The notes: generated by a model not told the origin, from the letters alone. DNA of 64,000 nt from Thiothrix phosphatis (GCF_035668035.1 NZ_JAYMYJ010000042.1:1-64000); one strand, 5' to 3'. Numbered from the stretch's first letter, positions 51,124 through 60,791 are shown. Translations and numbers: made by a program.

Positions 51124-51681
51124 ATGAATGATCCCAAAGAGATGAACTTGCAGGACGTGGCTGCCAACGGTGCGGAAGAGGCGGTTGCCGAAGCAGCGGA
51201 AGTGGTTGATGTTGAGCCGTTGAATATCGAACAGTTGCAATCTGAACTGGAAAAGGCCAAGGCTGAAGCCGCCAACAATTACGACCAGTTTCTGCGTACA
51301 CAGGCGGAAATCGCCAACCAGCGTCGCCGCACCGATAAGCAGGTGGAAGATGCGCACAAATATGCGGTGCAGAAATTTGTCGAAGCCCTGATCCCTGTTG
51401 TCGACAGCCTTGAAATGGGCGTGCAGGCGGAAGGCGACATTGACCAAATCCGCGAAGGGATAAAGCTGACCCTGAAGCAATTCGAATCCGTCATGGAAAA
51501 ATTCAACATCGAAGTGGTCGGCAAACCGGGCGATGCCTTCAATCCTGAGCACCATCAAGCCATGTCGATGCAGCCGCATCCCGAGTTTGACAACAACACC
51601 GTTTCCATGGTCATGCAGAAAGGCTATCTGTTGAATGGCCGGGTGGTGCGTCCGGCCATGGTCATGATCAGCAAAAAATGA
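51124..51681 (+). CDS. grpE: Nucleotide-exchange factor GrpE
   Basis: A 185-aa co-chaperone releasing ADP from DnaK. An acidic N-terminus, a long dimer-forming coiled coil (about 35-100) and the C-terminal beta-wing (PGDAFNPEHHQAMSM ... NTVSMVMQKGYLLNGRVVRPAMVMIS) are visible. GTGGAG precedes the ATG. hrcA is not upstream, in line with sigma-32 rather than CIRCE control. Confidence 0.96.
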   Translation: MNDPKEMNLQDVAANGAEEAVAEAAEVVDVEPLNIEQLQSELEKAKAEAANNYDQFLRTQAEIANQRRRTDKQVEDAHKYAVQKFVEALIPVVDSLEMGVQAEGDIDQIREGIKLTLKQFESVMEKFNIEVVGKPGDAFNPEHHQAMSMQPHPEFDNNTVSMVMQKGYLLNGRVVRPAMVMISKK

Positions 51682-51700
51682 AGAATCTGTTGCACGGGCT

Positions 51701-51725
51701 CTTGAAAACGGGCGAATAACCCCAC
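51701..51725 (+). promoter_or_regulatory. Sigma-32-like promoter of dnaK
   Basis: CTTGAAA (51701-51707), a 12-bp spacer and CCCCAC (51720-51725) match the heat-shock promoter consensus closely. The start would be about 45 bp before the dnaK ATG. Confidence 0.72.
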
Positions 51726-51778
51726 ATTAACAAGCCAATTGAATTGCGCTTACACCAAGAATTCTGGAGAAACACATC

Positions 51779-53710
51779 ATGGGAAAAATTATCGGCATTG
51801 ACCTTGGCACCACCAACTCCTGCGTCGCCATCATGGACGGCGACAAGCCACGGGTCATTGAAAACTCTGAAGGCGACCGCACCACGCCTTCCATCATTGC
51901 CTTCACCGATGAAGAAGTGCTGGTTGGCCAGACCGCCAAACGCCAGGCCGTCACCAACCCGGAAAATACCCTGTACGCCATCAAGCGCCTGATTGGTCGC
52001 CGCTTCCAGGAAGATGCCGTACAGAAAGACATCAAACTGGTGCCTTACAAAATCGTCAAGGCCGACAATGGTGATGCATGGGTGGACGTGCGCGGCAAGA
52101 AAATGGCCCCGCCGGAAATTTCCGCCCGTGTCCTGATGAAAATGAAGAAAACCGCCGAAGATTATCTGGGCGAGACGGTCACGGAAGCGGTCATCACCGT
52201 TCCGGCCTATTTCAATGACTCCCAACGTCAGGCAACCAAGGACGCAGGCAAAATCGCTGGTCTGGAAGTCAAACGCATCATCAATGAGCCGACTGCTGCG
52301 GCGCTGGCTTATGGGATGGACAAGTCCAAAGGCGACAGCAAAATCGCGGTCTACGACTTGGGCGGCGGCACCTTCGACATCTCCATCATTGAGATCGCTG
52401 ACGTTGACGGTGAAATGCAGTTTGAAGTGCTTTCCACCAACGGCGACACCTTCCTGGGTGGTGAAGACTTCGATATGCGCATGATCGACTATCTGGCCGA
52501 TGAGTTCCGCAAGACCAGCGGCATTGACCTGAAAGGCGATCCACTGGCGATGCAGCGCCTCAAGGACGCGGCGGAAAAAGCCAAGATTGAGCTGTCTTCC
52601 AGCCAACAGACGGACGTCAACCTGCCCTACATCACGGCTGACGCGACTGGCCCGAAACACTTGAACATCAAGGTGACCCGCGCCAAGCTGGAAGCGCTGG
52701 TGGATGACCTGATCAGCCGCACCATCGAGCCTTGCAAGATTGCGCTGAAAGACGCCGGGCTGTCTGCTTCCCAGATCAACGATGTGATTTTAGTTGGTGG
52801 CCAGACCCGCATGCCGAAAGTTCAGGAAGCGGTGAAAAACTTCTTTGGCAAGGAGCCGCGCAAAGACGTCAACCCTGATGAAGCGGTGGCGGTCGGCGCA
52901 GCCATCCAGGGCGGCGTATTGAGCGGTGGCGTGAAAGACATCCTGCTGCTGGACGTTACCCCGCTGTCACTGGGGATCGAAACCTTGGGCGGTGTTTCCA
53001 CCAAACTGATCCAGAAGAACACCACCATCCCCACCAAAGCATCCCAGGTGTTCTCAACGGCGGATGACAACCAGACGGCGGTTACCGTGCATGTCCTGCA
53101 AGGTGAACGCGAAATGGCGCGTGACAACAAGTCACTGGGCCGTTTTGACCTGCAAGACATTCCACCTGCGCCGCGCGGCATGCCGCAGATCGAAGTCATC
53201 TTCGACATCGATGCCAACGGTATCCTGAATGTGACTGCGAAAGACAAGGCGACTGGCAAGCAGCAGAACATCGTCATCAAGGCTTCTTCCGGCTTGTCTG
53301 ATGCGGAAGTCGAGCAGATGGTCAAGGACGCGGAAGCGCACGCCGAGGAAGACAAACGGCAGCGTGAACTGGTTGATGTCCGCAATCAGGCCGACGCCAT
53401 GATCCATGCAACCGAAAAGTCGCTGAAAGAATACGGCGACAAGGCACCGGGAGCCGACCGCGCCAACCTGGAGTCCCTGATCAGCGAACTGCGTGACGCG
53501 GTGAAAGGCGACAACAAGGATGTCATCCAGCGCAAGTCCGAAGCCCTGATGGAAGCTTCCGGCAAGCTGATGCAAGCAATGGCGGGTGGCCAGGCCGAAG
53601 GCGGCGCAGGGGCGGCCGCTGGTGCAGGGGCACAGCAGCAGGCTGGCGGCAAGTCCGGTGATGACGATATAGTTGACGCTGAATTTGAAGAAGTCGACGG
53701 TAAGAAGTAA
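51779..53710 (+). CDS. dnaK: Hsp70 chaperone DnaK
   Basis: A 643-aa Hsp70: nucleotide-binding domain (1-385; IGIDLGTTNSC, VITVPAYFNDSQRQATKDAG, IAVYDLGGGTFDIS), substrate-binding domain (about 390-510), helical lid, and a Gly/Ala/Gln-rich tail ending EEVDGKK-like, as in bacterial DnaK. AATTCTGGAGAAA gives a strong ribosome-binding site. It has its own heat-shock promoter. Confidence 0.98.
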   Translation: MGKIIGIDLGTTNSCVAIMDGDKPRVIENSEGDRTTPSIIAFTDEEVLVGQTAKRQAVTNPENTLYAIKRLIGRRFQEDAVQKDIKLVPYKIVKADNGDAWVDVRGKKMAPPEISARVLMKMKKTAEDYLGETVTEAVITVPAYFNDSQRQATKDAGKIAGLEVKRIINEPTAAALAYGMDKSKGDSKIAVYDLGGGTFDISIIEIADVDGEMQFEVLSTNGDTFLGGEDFDMRMIDYLADEFRKTSGIDLKGDPLAMQRLKDAAEKAKIELSSSQQTDVNLPYITADATGPKHLNIKVTRAKLEALVDDLISRTIEPCKIALKDAGLSASQINDVILVGGQTRMPKVQEAVKNFFGKEPRKDVNPDEAVAVGAAIQGGVLSGGVKDILLLDVTPLSLGIETLGGVSTKLIQKNTTIPTKASQVFSTADDNQTAVTVHVLQGEREMARDNKSLGRFDLQDIPPAPRGMPQIEVIFDIDANGILNVTAKDKATGKQQNIVIKASSGLSDAEVEQMVKDAEAHAEEDKRQRELVDVRNQADAMIHATEKSLKEYGDKAPGADRANLESLISELRDAVKGDNKDVIQRKSEALMEASGKLMQAMAGGQAEGGAGAAAGAGAQQQAGGKSGDDDIVDAEFEEVDGKK

Positions 53711-53731
53711 GCTAACAGCCTTTTACCCGTA

Positions 53732-53762
53732 CAGGCGCAGTGGGATTTTCCTGCTGTGCCTG
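53732..53762 (+). other. dnaK-dnaJ intercistronic hairpin
   Basis: A 9-bp stem (CAGGCGCAG with CTGTGCCTG, one G-U pair) around a 13-nt loop. There is no T-run behind it, so it may tune dnaJ expression or stabilise dnaK mRNA rather than stop transcription. Confidence 0.45.
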
Positions 53763-53788
53763 ATTTCGTCTGAACAGGAACCGAACCT

Positions 53789-54949
53789 ATGTCCAAGCGG
53801 GATTATTACGAAATCCTGGGCGTGCAGAAGAACGCCAGTGAAGCTGACCTGAAAAAATCCTTCCGCCGGTTGGCGATGAAATACCACCCTGACCGCAACC
53901 CCGACAATGCGGAAGCCGAGGCCAAGTTCAAGGAGGCCAAGGAAGCTTACGAAATCCTCAACGACCCGCAAAAGCGTGCTGCGTATGACCAGTTCGGCCA
54001 TGCTGGCGTTGACCCTTCCACCGGCGGCTTCAGTCGGGGCGGTGGGGCGCAGGGCGGTTTCGGCGACATTTTTGAAGATATTTTCGGTGACATTTTTGGC
54101 GGTGCCCGTGGCGGCAGGGGCAGTGGTGGGGCCAACCGCGCTTATCGCGGCAGCGACCTGCAATACAATCTTGAACTGACGCTGGAAGAGGCGGTGTTCG
54201 GCACGACGACTGATATCCGTGTCCCTTCCATGCAGACCTGCGACACTTGCAACGGCAGTGGGGCGAAACCCGGCACGCATCCGCAAACCTGCCCGACCTG
54301 CCATGGCAATGGTCAGGTGCGCATCCAGCAGGGTTTTTTCGCCATCCAGCAAACCTGTCCGCATTGCCATGGCACGGGCAAGATCATTTCAGACCCATGT
54401 CCGGATTGCCATGGGCAAGGCCGCAAGGAAAAACAGAAAACCTTGTCTGTGCGGATTCCGGCGGGCGTCGACAACGGCGACCGTGTGCGGTTGGCGGGCG
54501 AGGGAGAAGCTGGCGTCAATGGTGGGCCAGCGGGTGACCTGTACGTGCAGGTTTTTGTCAAGGCGCATGCATTGTTCCAACGTGACGGCGACAACCTGTA
54601 TTGCGAAGTGCCGATCCGTTTCACCACCGCCGCGCTGGGCGGGGAGCTGGAAGTCCCGACCCTGGATGGCAACAAGATCAGCCTCAAGATTCCGGCGGAG
54701 ACCCAGACCGGCAAGCAATTCCGTCTGCGCAGCAAGGGCGTGAAATCGGTGCGCAGCGCAACGGTCGGCGACCTGATTTGCAAGGTGGAAGTGGAGACCC
54801 CGGTCAACCTGACCAAACGGCAGCGTGAATTGCTGGAGGAGCTGGACGTCTCGATGCATGCCGGGGGCAAAAAGCATAGCCCACAGGAACATGGCTGGTT
54901 GGACAAGGCCAAGGATTTTGTCAAAGACCTGTTTGAAGGGGAGAAATAA
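53789..54949 (+). CDS. dnaJ: Hsp40 co-chaperone DnaJ
   Basis: A 386-aa class I DnaJ: J-domain with the HPD motif (YHPDRNPDN near residue 33), a Gly/Phe-rich linker, four zinc-finger CxxCxGxG repeats (CDTCNGSG, CPTCHGNG, CPHCHGTG, CPDCHGQG) and the C-terminal substrate domain. It stimulates DnaK ATPase and presents clients. Its stop overlaps dapB as TAATG. Confidence 0.98.
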   Translation: MSKRDYYEILGVQKNASEADLKKSFRRLAMKYHPDRNPDNAEAEAKFKEAKEAYEILNDPQKRAAYDQFGHAGVDPSTGGFSRGGGAQGGFGDIFEDIFGDIFGGARGGRGSGGANRAYRGSDLQYNLELTLEEAVFGTTTDIRVPSMQTCDTCNGSGAKPGTHPQTCPTCHGNGQVRIQQGFFAIQQTCPHCHGTGKIISDPCPDCHGQGRKEKQKTLSVRIPAGVDNGDRVRLAGEGEAGVNGGPAGDLYVQVFVKAHALFQRDGDNLYCEVPIRFTTAALGGELEVPTLDGNKISLKIPAETQTGKQFRLRSKGVKSVRSATVGDLICKVEVETPVNLTKRQRELLEELDVSMHAGGKKHSPQEHGWLDKAKDFVKDLFEGEK

Positions 54950-55752
54950 TGACCAGGATTGCTGTTGTCGGCGCCAGTGGGCGCATGGGCAAGGCGCTGA
55001 TTGAAGCCTGCGCCCACACTGAAGGTCTGGAGCTTACTGTGGCGACGGAACATCCCTCCAATCCCCTGGTCGGGGCGGACGCGGGTGCCGTGGCGGGCGT
55101 CGGCGGCAATGGCGTCCTGATTGCGCCATCGCTGGAGGCGGCGGGGAATGATTTTGACGTGCTGATTGATTTCACCCGTCCGGAACCCTGCCTGGAGCAC
55201 TTGGCATGGTGCGTGGCCAACGGTAAGAAAGCCGTCATTGGCACCACGGGTTTTGACGAAGCAGGCAAGGCGGCGATCGCCAAGGCGGCGGAGCAGGTTC
55301 CGGTGGTGTTCGCCCCCAACATGAGCATTGGCGTCAACTTATGCCTGAAGCTGTTGGATATGGCAGCGCGGGTGTTGGGTGATTCGGTCGACATCGAAAT
55401 CATCGAAGCCCACCACCGCCACAAAGTGGATGCGCCTTCCGGCACTGCCTTGCGCATGGGGGAAGTGGTTGCCAGCGCATTGGGGCGCGACCTGAAAGAC
55501 TGTGCGGTTTATGGCCGTGAAGGTGTGACGGGCGAGCGTGACCGCAAGACCATCGGTTTTGAAACCATCCGGGCAGGTGACATTGTGGGCGAACATACCG
55601 TGATGTTTGCCGATGTCGGCGAGCGGGTGGAAATCACTCATAAGGCTTCCAGCCGCATGACCTTTGCCAAGGGTGCAGTACGTGCGGCGGCTTGGTTGCA
55701 GGACAAGCCATCCGGCCTGTTCGATATGCAGGATGTGTTGGGTCTGAAATGA
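54949..55752 (+). CDS. dapB: 4-hydroxy-tetrahydrodipicolinate reductase
   Basis: A 267-aa NAD(P)H enzyme of lysine/diaminopimelate synthesis. The Rossmann motif VVGASGRMGKALIEA is N-terminal, and EAHHRHKVDAPSGTAL holds the catalytic His and Lys. dnaJ-dapB is a recurring gammaproteobacterial order. carA, often next, is absent; a cytochrome b gene overlaps its stop instead. Confidence 0.97.
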   Translation: MTRIAVVGASGRMGKALIEACAHTEGLELTVATEHPSNPLVGADAGAVAGVGGNGVLIAPSLEAAGNDFDVLIDFTRPEPCLEHLAWCVANGKKAVIGTTGFDEAGKAAIAKAAEQVPVVFAPNMSIGVNLCLKLLDMAARVLGDSVDIEIIEAHHRHKVDAPSGTALRMGEVVASALGRDLKDCAVYGREGVTGERDRKTIGFETIRAGDIVGEHTVMFADVGERVEITHKASSRMTFAKGAVRAAAWLQDKPSGLFDMQDVLGLK

Positions 55753-56432
55753 TGCAGACGACACCTGTCCGGATTTGGGATTTGCCAACCCGCCTGTTCC
55801 ACTGGCTGCTGGTTTTAGGCATTGGCGTTGCGTGGTTATCCGCCGAGCTGGGCGGCAACTGGATCGAGTGGCACGAACGGATAGGCGTATTCCTGCTGGC
55901 GCTGATGCTGTTTCGGTTCGTATGGGGTTTCATGGGCAGTGACACTTCCCGGTTTTCGCAATTTGTGGCCTCACCTGGCAAAGTTTTACAGCACTGGCGG
56001 GAAATGAAAGTTCAGCAGGGCGCTGCATTCCATGCTGGGCATAATCCTCTGGGAGGATGGATGGTGCTGGCGTTGTTGGCGGTGGTGTTGCTGCAAGCTA
56101 CGAGCGGGCTGTTTGCGACGGACGATATTGCGACCGATGGCCCACTACGCGGCTTGGTGAGCGGGAAACTGGCGGATATTCTGAACAATCTTCACCATCT
56201 GGTATTTAATGTCATTTTGTTGCTGGCGGCTGTGCATATCTTGGCTGTGGTCTTTTACCGCTTATTCAAGCAGACCAATTTGATCAAGGCGATGGTTGTG
56301 GGCAGGGCGGATTGGCCAGTAGGGCGACCGCAGCCTGTTGGGCTGGCGTTCAGTCCCGCATGGCGGGGTCTGGCTTTATTCGGACTGATTTATGCCTGCG
56401 TATATTTCGGAATCCGTTGGTTGGCTGGGTAA
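55749..56432 (+). CDS. Cytochrome b561/hydrogenase b-type cytochrome-like protein
   Basis: A 227-aa four-helix di-haem membrane protein of the Ni/Fe-hydrogenase cytochrome b/thiosulfate-reductase cytochrome b superfamily. Haem-ligand candidates are the His in PTRLFHWLL, HAGHNPLGGW and the pair in LHHLVFN / AAVHILAVVF. ATG 55749 overlaps the dapB stop (ATGATG; the second ATG is also possible). No partner dehydrogenase or cytochrome c gene is adjacent, so its electron donor is unknown. Confidence 0.87.
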   Translation: MMQTTPVRIWDLPTRLFHWLLVLGIGVAWLSAELGGNWIEWHERIGVFLLALMLFRFVWGFMGSDTSRFSQFVASPGKVLQHWREMKVQQGAAFHAGHNPLGGWMVLALLAVVLLQATSGLFATDDIATDGPLRGLVSGKLADILNNLHHLVFNVILLLAAVHILAVVFYRLFKQTNLIKAMVVGRADWPVGRPQPVGLAFSPAWRGLALFGLIYACVYFGIRWLAG

Positions 56433-56480
56433 AGTGATTGCGTCTTGATATACATCATTAGTATCTGCTTATATACTTAA

Positions 56481-56486
56481 TATAAT
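56481..56486 (+). promoter_or_regulatory. Possible -10 element of the YeeE/YedE gene
   Basis: A perfect TATAAT in a strongly AT-rich spacer, 61 bp before the ATG. The -35 at 17-bp spacing would be TTAGTA, a weak match. Confidence 0.35.
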
Positions 56487-56546
56487 GCTCTCCTTTACTT
56501 TTTAAGAGTCTTCTTTGCGCCTTGATCGCAGGGAAGGGAGAGTGCT

Positions 56547-57683
56547 ATGAGTTTCGACGCCTTATTTGAAGGGTTCAGCACCGAGGCGATTGCCGCCATG
56601 ATCGGTCTGGCGGTGGGGCTTTCTTTTGGTGTTTTTGCCCAGCAAAGCCGTTTTTGTTTGCGGGCGGCCTGTGTAGAGTTCTGGCGTGGGCAGGCAGGCA
56701 AGAAGTTCGCTATTTGGCTGCTGGCTTTTGGGGCGGCCATGATCGGCGCTCAATATTTCATTGAAATCGGTGCGATTGATACCGGAAAAATCCGACAGTT
56801 GAATAATGTTGGCTCCATGTCCGGTGCCATTATCGGTGGTTTGTTGTTTGGTTCCGGCATGGTGTTGGCCGGTGGCTGCGCCAGCCGTTTGCTGGTGTTG
56901 TCTGCTACCGGCAATATGCGCACGATGGTGGCTGGGCTGGTCGTCACCGTCGTTGCCCAGGCTTCATTGCGGGGCGGATTGTCGCCACTACGGGAAGAAA
57001 TTTCTTCCTGGTGGTTGGTCGATGCCAATTCCCGCAGCTTTGCTCCATGGCTGCCGCAGCATGGTGGCCTGATATTGGGCGTTGCGATTCTGGTGTTTGC
57101 GTTGTGGTTCGCCAGACGCCATGAACTCAGCAAATGGTGGGGTGTTGCCGCCATCATTACTGGTTTGACGGTTGCGTTAGGTTGGTTGCTGACCAGTTGG
57201 CACGCGGCCAATTCTTTCGATATTGTGCCGGTTAAAAGCGTCAGTTTCACGGGCCCTTCTGCGGATACCCTGATGGGATTGATCAATCAACCAAAGTTGC
57301 CATTGAATTTTGATGTTGGTCTGGTGCCGGGGGTTTTCCTTGGCTCCCTGCTGGCGGCATTGGTTACCCGTGAGTTCAAATGGCAACGTTTTACCGAAGA
57401 CAGCGGCTTTACCCGCTTTTTCATTGGCGCGGCTTTCATGGGGTTTGGCGGGATGCTGGCGGGCGGTTGTGCGGTCGGCGCAGGCGTGACCGGCGGATCC
57501 ATATTGGTCATTACGGCGTGGGTTGCGCTGTTCTGCATGTGGCTTGGCGCAGGCGTGACCGATTGGCTGGTTGACAGAAAGGCGGATGAGGCCAAGGCTG
57601 CAATTGAAGCTGCCCGCCTTGCCGCTGAGGCCATACCCCAGTTTGCGACGGCTCCTGAACTGGTGCGGTTGCAGGCAAACTGA
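56547..57683 (+). CDS. YeeE/YedE family sulfur-compound transporter
   Basis: A 378-aa membrane protein with about nine to ten helices, of the YeeE/YedE (TsuA-like) family that imports thiosulfate or related sulfur compounds. Conserved cysteine motifs are SRFCLRAAC (about residues 31-38), AGGCASRLL (about 111) and AGGCAVGAG (about 310). The two half-repeats are joined in one chain. GGGAGAG precedes the ATG. No TusA gene is next to it. It converges on cbbO. Substrate is inferred. Confidence 0.88.
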   Translation: MSFDALFEGFSTEAIAAMIGLAVGLSFGVFAQQSRFCLRAACVEFWRGQAGKKFAIWLLAFGAAMIGAQYFIEIGAIDTGKIRQLNNVGSMSGAIIGGLLFGSGMVLAGGCASRLLVLSATGNMRTMVAGLVVTVVAQASLRGGLSPLREEISSWWLVDANSRSFAPWLPQHGGLILGVAILVFALWFARRHELSKWWGVAAIITGLTVALGWLLTSWHAANSFDIVPVKSVSFTGPSADTLMGLINQPKLPLNFDVGLVPGVFLGSLLAALVTREFKWQRFTEDSGFTRFFIGAAFMGFGGMLAGGCAVGAGVTGGSILVITAWVALFCMWLGAGVTDWLVDRKADEAKAAIEAARLAAEAIPQFATAPELVRLQAN

Positions 57684-57711
57684 TAAGCGATTGCCTTGGC
57701 ATTGGAGCGGG

Positions 57712-59955
57712 TCACCTTGTCAATGCCATAAACACCTGCGGCAGTTTTTCCGGCAAACGCTGTACATTATCGATCACGGTATAGCGTTTGCCGAAAATAT
57801 CCCGCACGTATTCGTCAGCCCGTGGATCAAGGCTGATGCAGTAAGTGTAAATGCCTTTCTGGTCAAGCTCCTTCACTGCCTGCCGGGTATCCTGTGTCAG
57901 CCATTGGGGATCATCCACATCGATGTCGGACGGCTCACCATCGGTGAGGACCAACAGCAGTTTTTTGTCAGCCTGCTGGTTTTCCAGATAGTGGGCAGCA
58001 TGGCGCACTGCCGCACCCATACGGGTGGAATAGCCCGCGTCCATTGCCGCCAAACGCGCCTTGACTGCATCTCCCCAGTGTTCCTTGAAGCCTTTGATAT
58101 GCTGGTAACGCACTTCGTGACGGGTATTGGATGCAAAGCCTGCAATCGCAAACGGGTCGCCCAGCGCTTCAATTGCCCAAGATAGCAACGACACCGCCTC
58201 CTGACTGAGTTCGAGGATGCTCTGGCTGCAACCTTCCGGCACTTCGCTGATGGAAGCCGACAAATCCAGCAGCAACATCACCGCGATATTACGCCCGTCA
58301 TGCTTGTGGCTCATATTGATGCGCGGGTCAGGATTTGCCCCACCCTTGAAATCAATCAGGGAACGGATCGCCACATCCAGATCGAGTTCACTACCCTCTT
58401 CCTGATAGCGGATGCGCGTGTAATTTTGTGGTTTGAGCAAATCAACAATTTGCTTGAGCTTTTTTGCCAGCACAGCATGTTTCTGCAACAGCTGGTCAAT
58501 TTGCCCGGCATCACCGGAGGGGTGCAGGCTTTCGTACACACTCGCCCAGTCGGGGCGGTAAGTCTGGGTGTTGTAATCCCATTCCGGGTAATGGCGCGGT
58601 GGTAACCCCTCGACCTCCTGACTTTCTGAAGATTGGCGCTGTTCATCGAAGAATTCTTCGTCGTCACTTTCCTCGATGAACTGCCATAAATGCCGGTTGT
58701 CATCGCGGTAAGGAATCGCGGTATTGTTGAAATACACCCGTGGCAACTGGTCGGATTGCAAACGCGTTTTGGCCACAAAGGAAATCGCCAGTTGCACCAT
58801 ATCCGCTGTCGTTGCATTGCCCTCCAGCATCCTGGCATGGAAACGTTGGGCAAATTCATTCACCTGCGGATGCTGATAACCATGCTGCGGATTGAGGATG
58901 GCATAGGACAACATCGCCAGACGATGACGCAGGCAGGATTCCGTTTGCACATTGCATTCACCTTCCTCAGGAACCGGATGCAAGGCCATGAAAATACGCC
59001 GCAAACCAGGGTATTCCTGCATCGCCAGCCACTCGACGCGGCTGTCCTCAAACCGTTCGATGGCGATACGCTGCTGTGGGCTGAAATTATCCACGATCAC
59101 TTTGCCCGACCAGCGCCGATGCGCCGCCATGTGCGCCAGTACAGCCCGGTAACGGTCAAGCCCGCTGATGCCATTGGCATCATCGAACACATCCGGGATA
59201 CGCATGCCGTATTCATCAAAATACGGCTGTTGCGCACGCAGGTCGCGGAAATCGATGGAATACGGCACCAGATGCTCGCTTTCTTCCCAGCAGGCTTGCA
59301 GGTACAGGTTCAACTTGCGCTCGTGGTGGGTAAACAGGGTGCCGTGACGTTCGTGCTGCAACATTGCCTTGCTGTCGGCAGATTGCAGGCTGAAGTACTC
59401 TTCCTGCCGCTCCGGATGCTTGCCGTAATTGCGGATGCCGTATTCGATCCAGTTTTTCAGGCCACCCAGAGCCAGTTGATTGATCAGGTAAGGCATCTGC
59501 TCCAGCAGTTTGGGTAGGCCAGGGCTGGGGATGGTGGAATGGAAACCATGGATGGAACCAGTGGTGCGTTCCATCATGTCGAAAATCAGCTCGATGTAAT
59601 GCTCGACTAACTCTTCACTTTCGAGTCGGTGACAAACTTCTGGCAATACTTGTAAAAAAACCGGGATGGAGCGCCCATTAGGCGTGCGCGACATTTTCCA
59701 CACCGTCTGGCTGATACGCTTGAACATGCCTTCGCCCAGCTTGTAGGCAATGGCGGGCATTTCCTCCAGATAGGTCAGCACCGGGTCGAAACCACGCCCG
59801 ATCTTGCATACCAGCGAGGCACCATCCAGGTAGTCGTCAATGCCTTCCTCACTCAACAGGGCGAGGGCATCCTGTATACAGGCGACGAACGCTTCATCCA
59901 GTTGTTTGAAGTTGCAACTTAATTTGGCGCGATAACGGGCAGTGACTTCATCCAT
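57712..59955 (-). CDS. cbbO: RuBisCO activase component CbbO
   Basis: A 747-aa protein with a C-terminal von Willebrand A domain. With CbbQ it forms a AAA+ activase that removes inhibitory sugar phosphates from RuBisCO. The MIDAS site starts at LLLDLSASIS (DxSxS) and continues with the DGEPSDIDVDD segment. The large N-terminal helical part has no named motif. It lies 6 bp after cbbQ. NorD is a close relative, but context points to CbbO. Confidence 0.94.
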   Translation of the reverse strand: MDEVTARYRAKLSCNFKQLDEAFVACIQDALALLSEEGIDDYLDGASLVCKIGRGFDPVLTYLEEMPAIAYKLGEGMFKRISQTVWKMSRTPNGRSIPVFLQVLPEVCHRLESEELVEHYIELIFDMMERTTGSIHGFHSTIPSPGLPKLLEQMPYLINQLALGGLKNWIEYGIRNYGKHPERQEEYFSLQSADSKAMLQHERHGTLFTHHERKLNLYLQACWEESEHLVPYSIDFRDLRAQQPYFDEYGMRIPDVFDDANGISGLDRYRAVLAHMAAHRRWSGKVIVDNFSPQQRIAIERFEDSRVEWLAMQEYPGLRRIFMALHPVPEEGECNVQTESCLRHRLAMLSYAILNPQHGYQHPQVNEFAQRFHARMLEGNATTADMVQLAISFVAKTRLQSDQLPRVYFNNTAIPYRDDNRHLWQFIEESDDEEFFDEQRQSSESQEVEGLPPRHYPEWDYNTQTYRPDWASVYESLHPSGDAGQIDQLLQKHAVLAKKLKQIVDLLKPQNYTRIRYQEEGSELDLDVAIRSLIDFKGGANPDPRINMSHKHDGRNIAVMLLLDLSASISEVPEGCSQSILELSQEAVSLLSWAIEALGDPFAIAGFASNTRHEVRYQHIKGFKEHWGDAVKARLAAMDAGYSTRMGAAVRHAAHYLENQQADKKLLLVLTDGEPSDIDVDDPQWLTQDTRQAVKELDQKGIYTYCISLDPRADEYVRDIFGKRYTVIDNVQRLPEKLPQVFMALTR

Positions 59956-59961
59956 AGCGGT

Positions 59962-60765
59962 TTACCCAAAAATGGCGTCGATACTATGGTTCAGGGTGCT
60001 GCGAATGTCGCTGTCGTCGGTAATCGGGCTGACTAAGGCCATGCGGCAAGCGTCACCTGCTGCGATGCCATCCTTGATCAGATTGGCTGCATATACCAGC
60101 AGGCGGGTGGAAATACCTTCGTCCAAACCATGGCCTTTCAGGTTACGCGCGGTGTGGGCAATTTTGACCAGCTTGCCAGCCACATCGGCGGTGATGCCGG
60201 TCTCAGCTTGCAGGATACTGGCTTCAGCATCAGCCGTTGGGTAGTCGAAATCGAAAGCCACGAAACGTTGTTTGGTGGATTGCTTGAGGTCTTTCATCAA
60301 GCTTTGGTAACCAGGGTTATAAGAGATCACCAATTGGAAATCGGGGTGTGCCGACACCAGTTCGCCCTTTTTGTCCAGCGGCAGGGTGCGGCGGTGGTCG
60401 GTCAGCGGGTGGATCACCACGGTGGTGTCCTGGCGTGCTTCGACAATTTCATCGAGGTAACAGATCGCGCCGATACGGGCTGCGGTAGTCAACGGGCCAT
60501 CCAGCCAGCGAGTGCCATTAGCTTCCAACAGATAGCGACCAACCAGATCGGATGCGGTCATGTCTTCGTTGCAGGCCACTGTAATCAACGGTTTGCCGAG
60601 TTTCCAGGCCATGTGCTCGATGAAACGTGATTTGCCGCAACCGGTCGGGCCTTTCACCATCACCGGCAAACGTGAGCGGTAAGCAGCCTGGTATAGCTCC
60701 ACTTCGCGCCCGGTGGCCTGATAGAAAGGTTCTTGTTGGATGAGGTATTGGCTGGTATCGGTCAT
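59962..60765 (-). CDS. cbbQ: RuBisCO activase AAA+ ATPase CbbQ
   Basis: A 267-aa MoxR-type AAA+ protein. Walker A GPTGCGKSRF (near residue 38) and Walker B AICYLDEIVEA are clear, and the NorQ/CbbQ-type SYNPGYQ segment follows. It hexamerises and pairs with CbbO. ATG 60765 with AGGA is preferred over an upstream in-frame ATG because MTDTSQYLIQQEPFY is the family start. Confidence 0.95.
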   Translation of the reverse strand: MTDTSQYLIQQEPFYQATGREVELYQAAYRSRLPVMVKGPTGCGKSRFIEHMAWKLGKPLITVACNEDMTASDLVGRYLLEANGTRWLDGPLTTAARIGAICYLDEIVEARQDTTVVIHPLTDHRRTLPLDKKGELVSAHPDFQLVISYNPGYQSLMKDLKQSTKQRFVAFDFDYPTADAEASILQAETGITADVAGKLVKIAHTARNLKGHGLDEGISTRLLVYAANLIKDGIAAGDACRMALVSPITDDSDIRSTLNHSIDAIFG

Positions 60766-60791
60766 GGCAGGATTCCTGAGAGATTGAAAAT

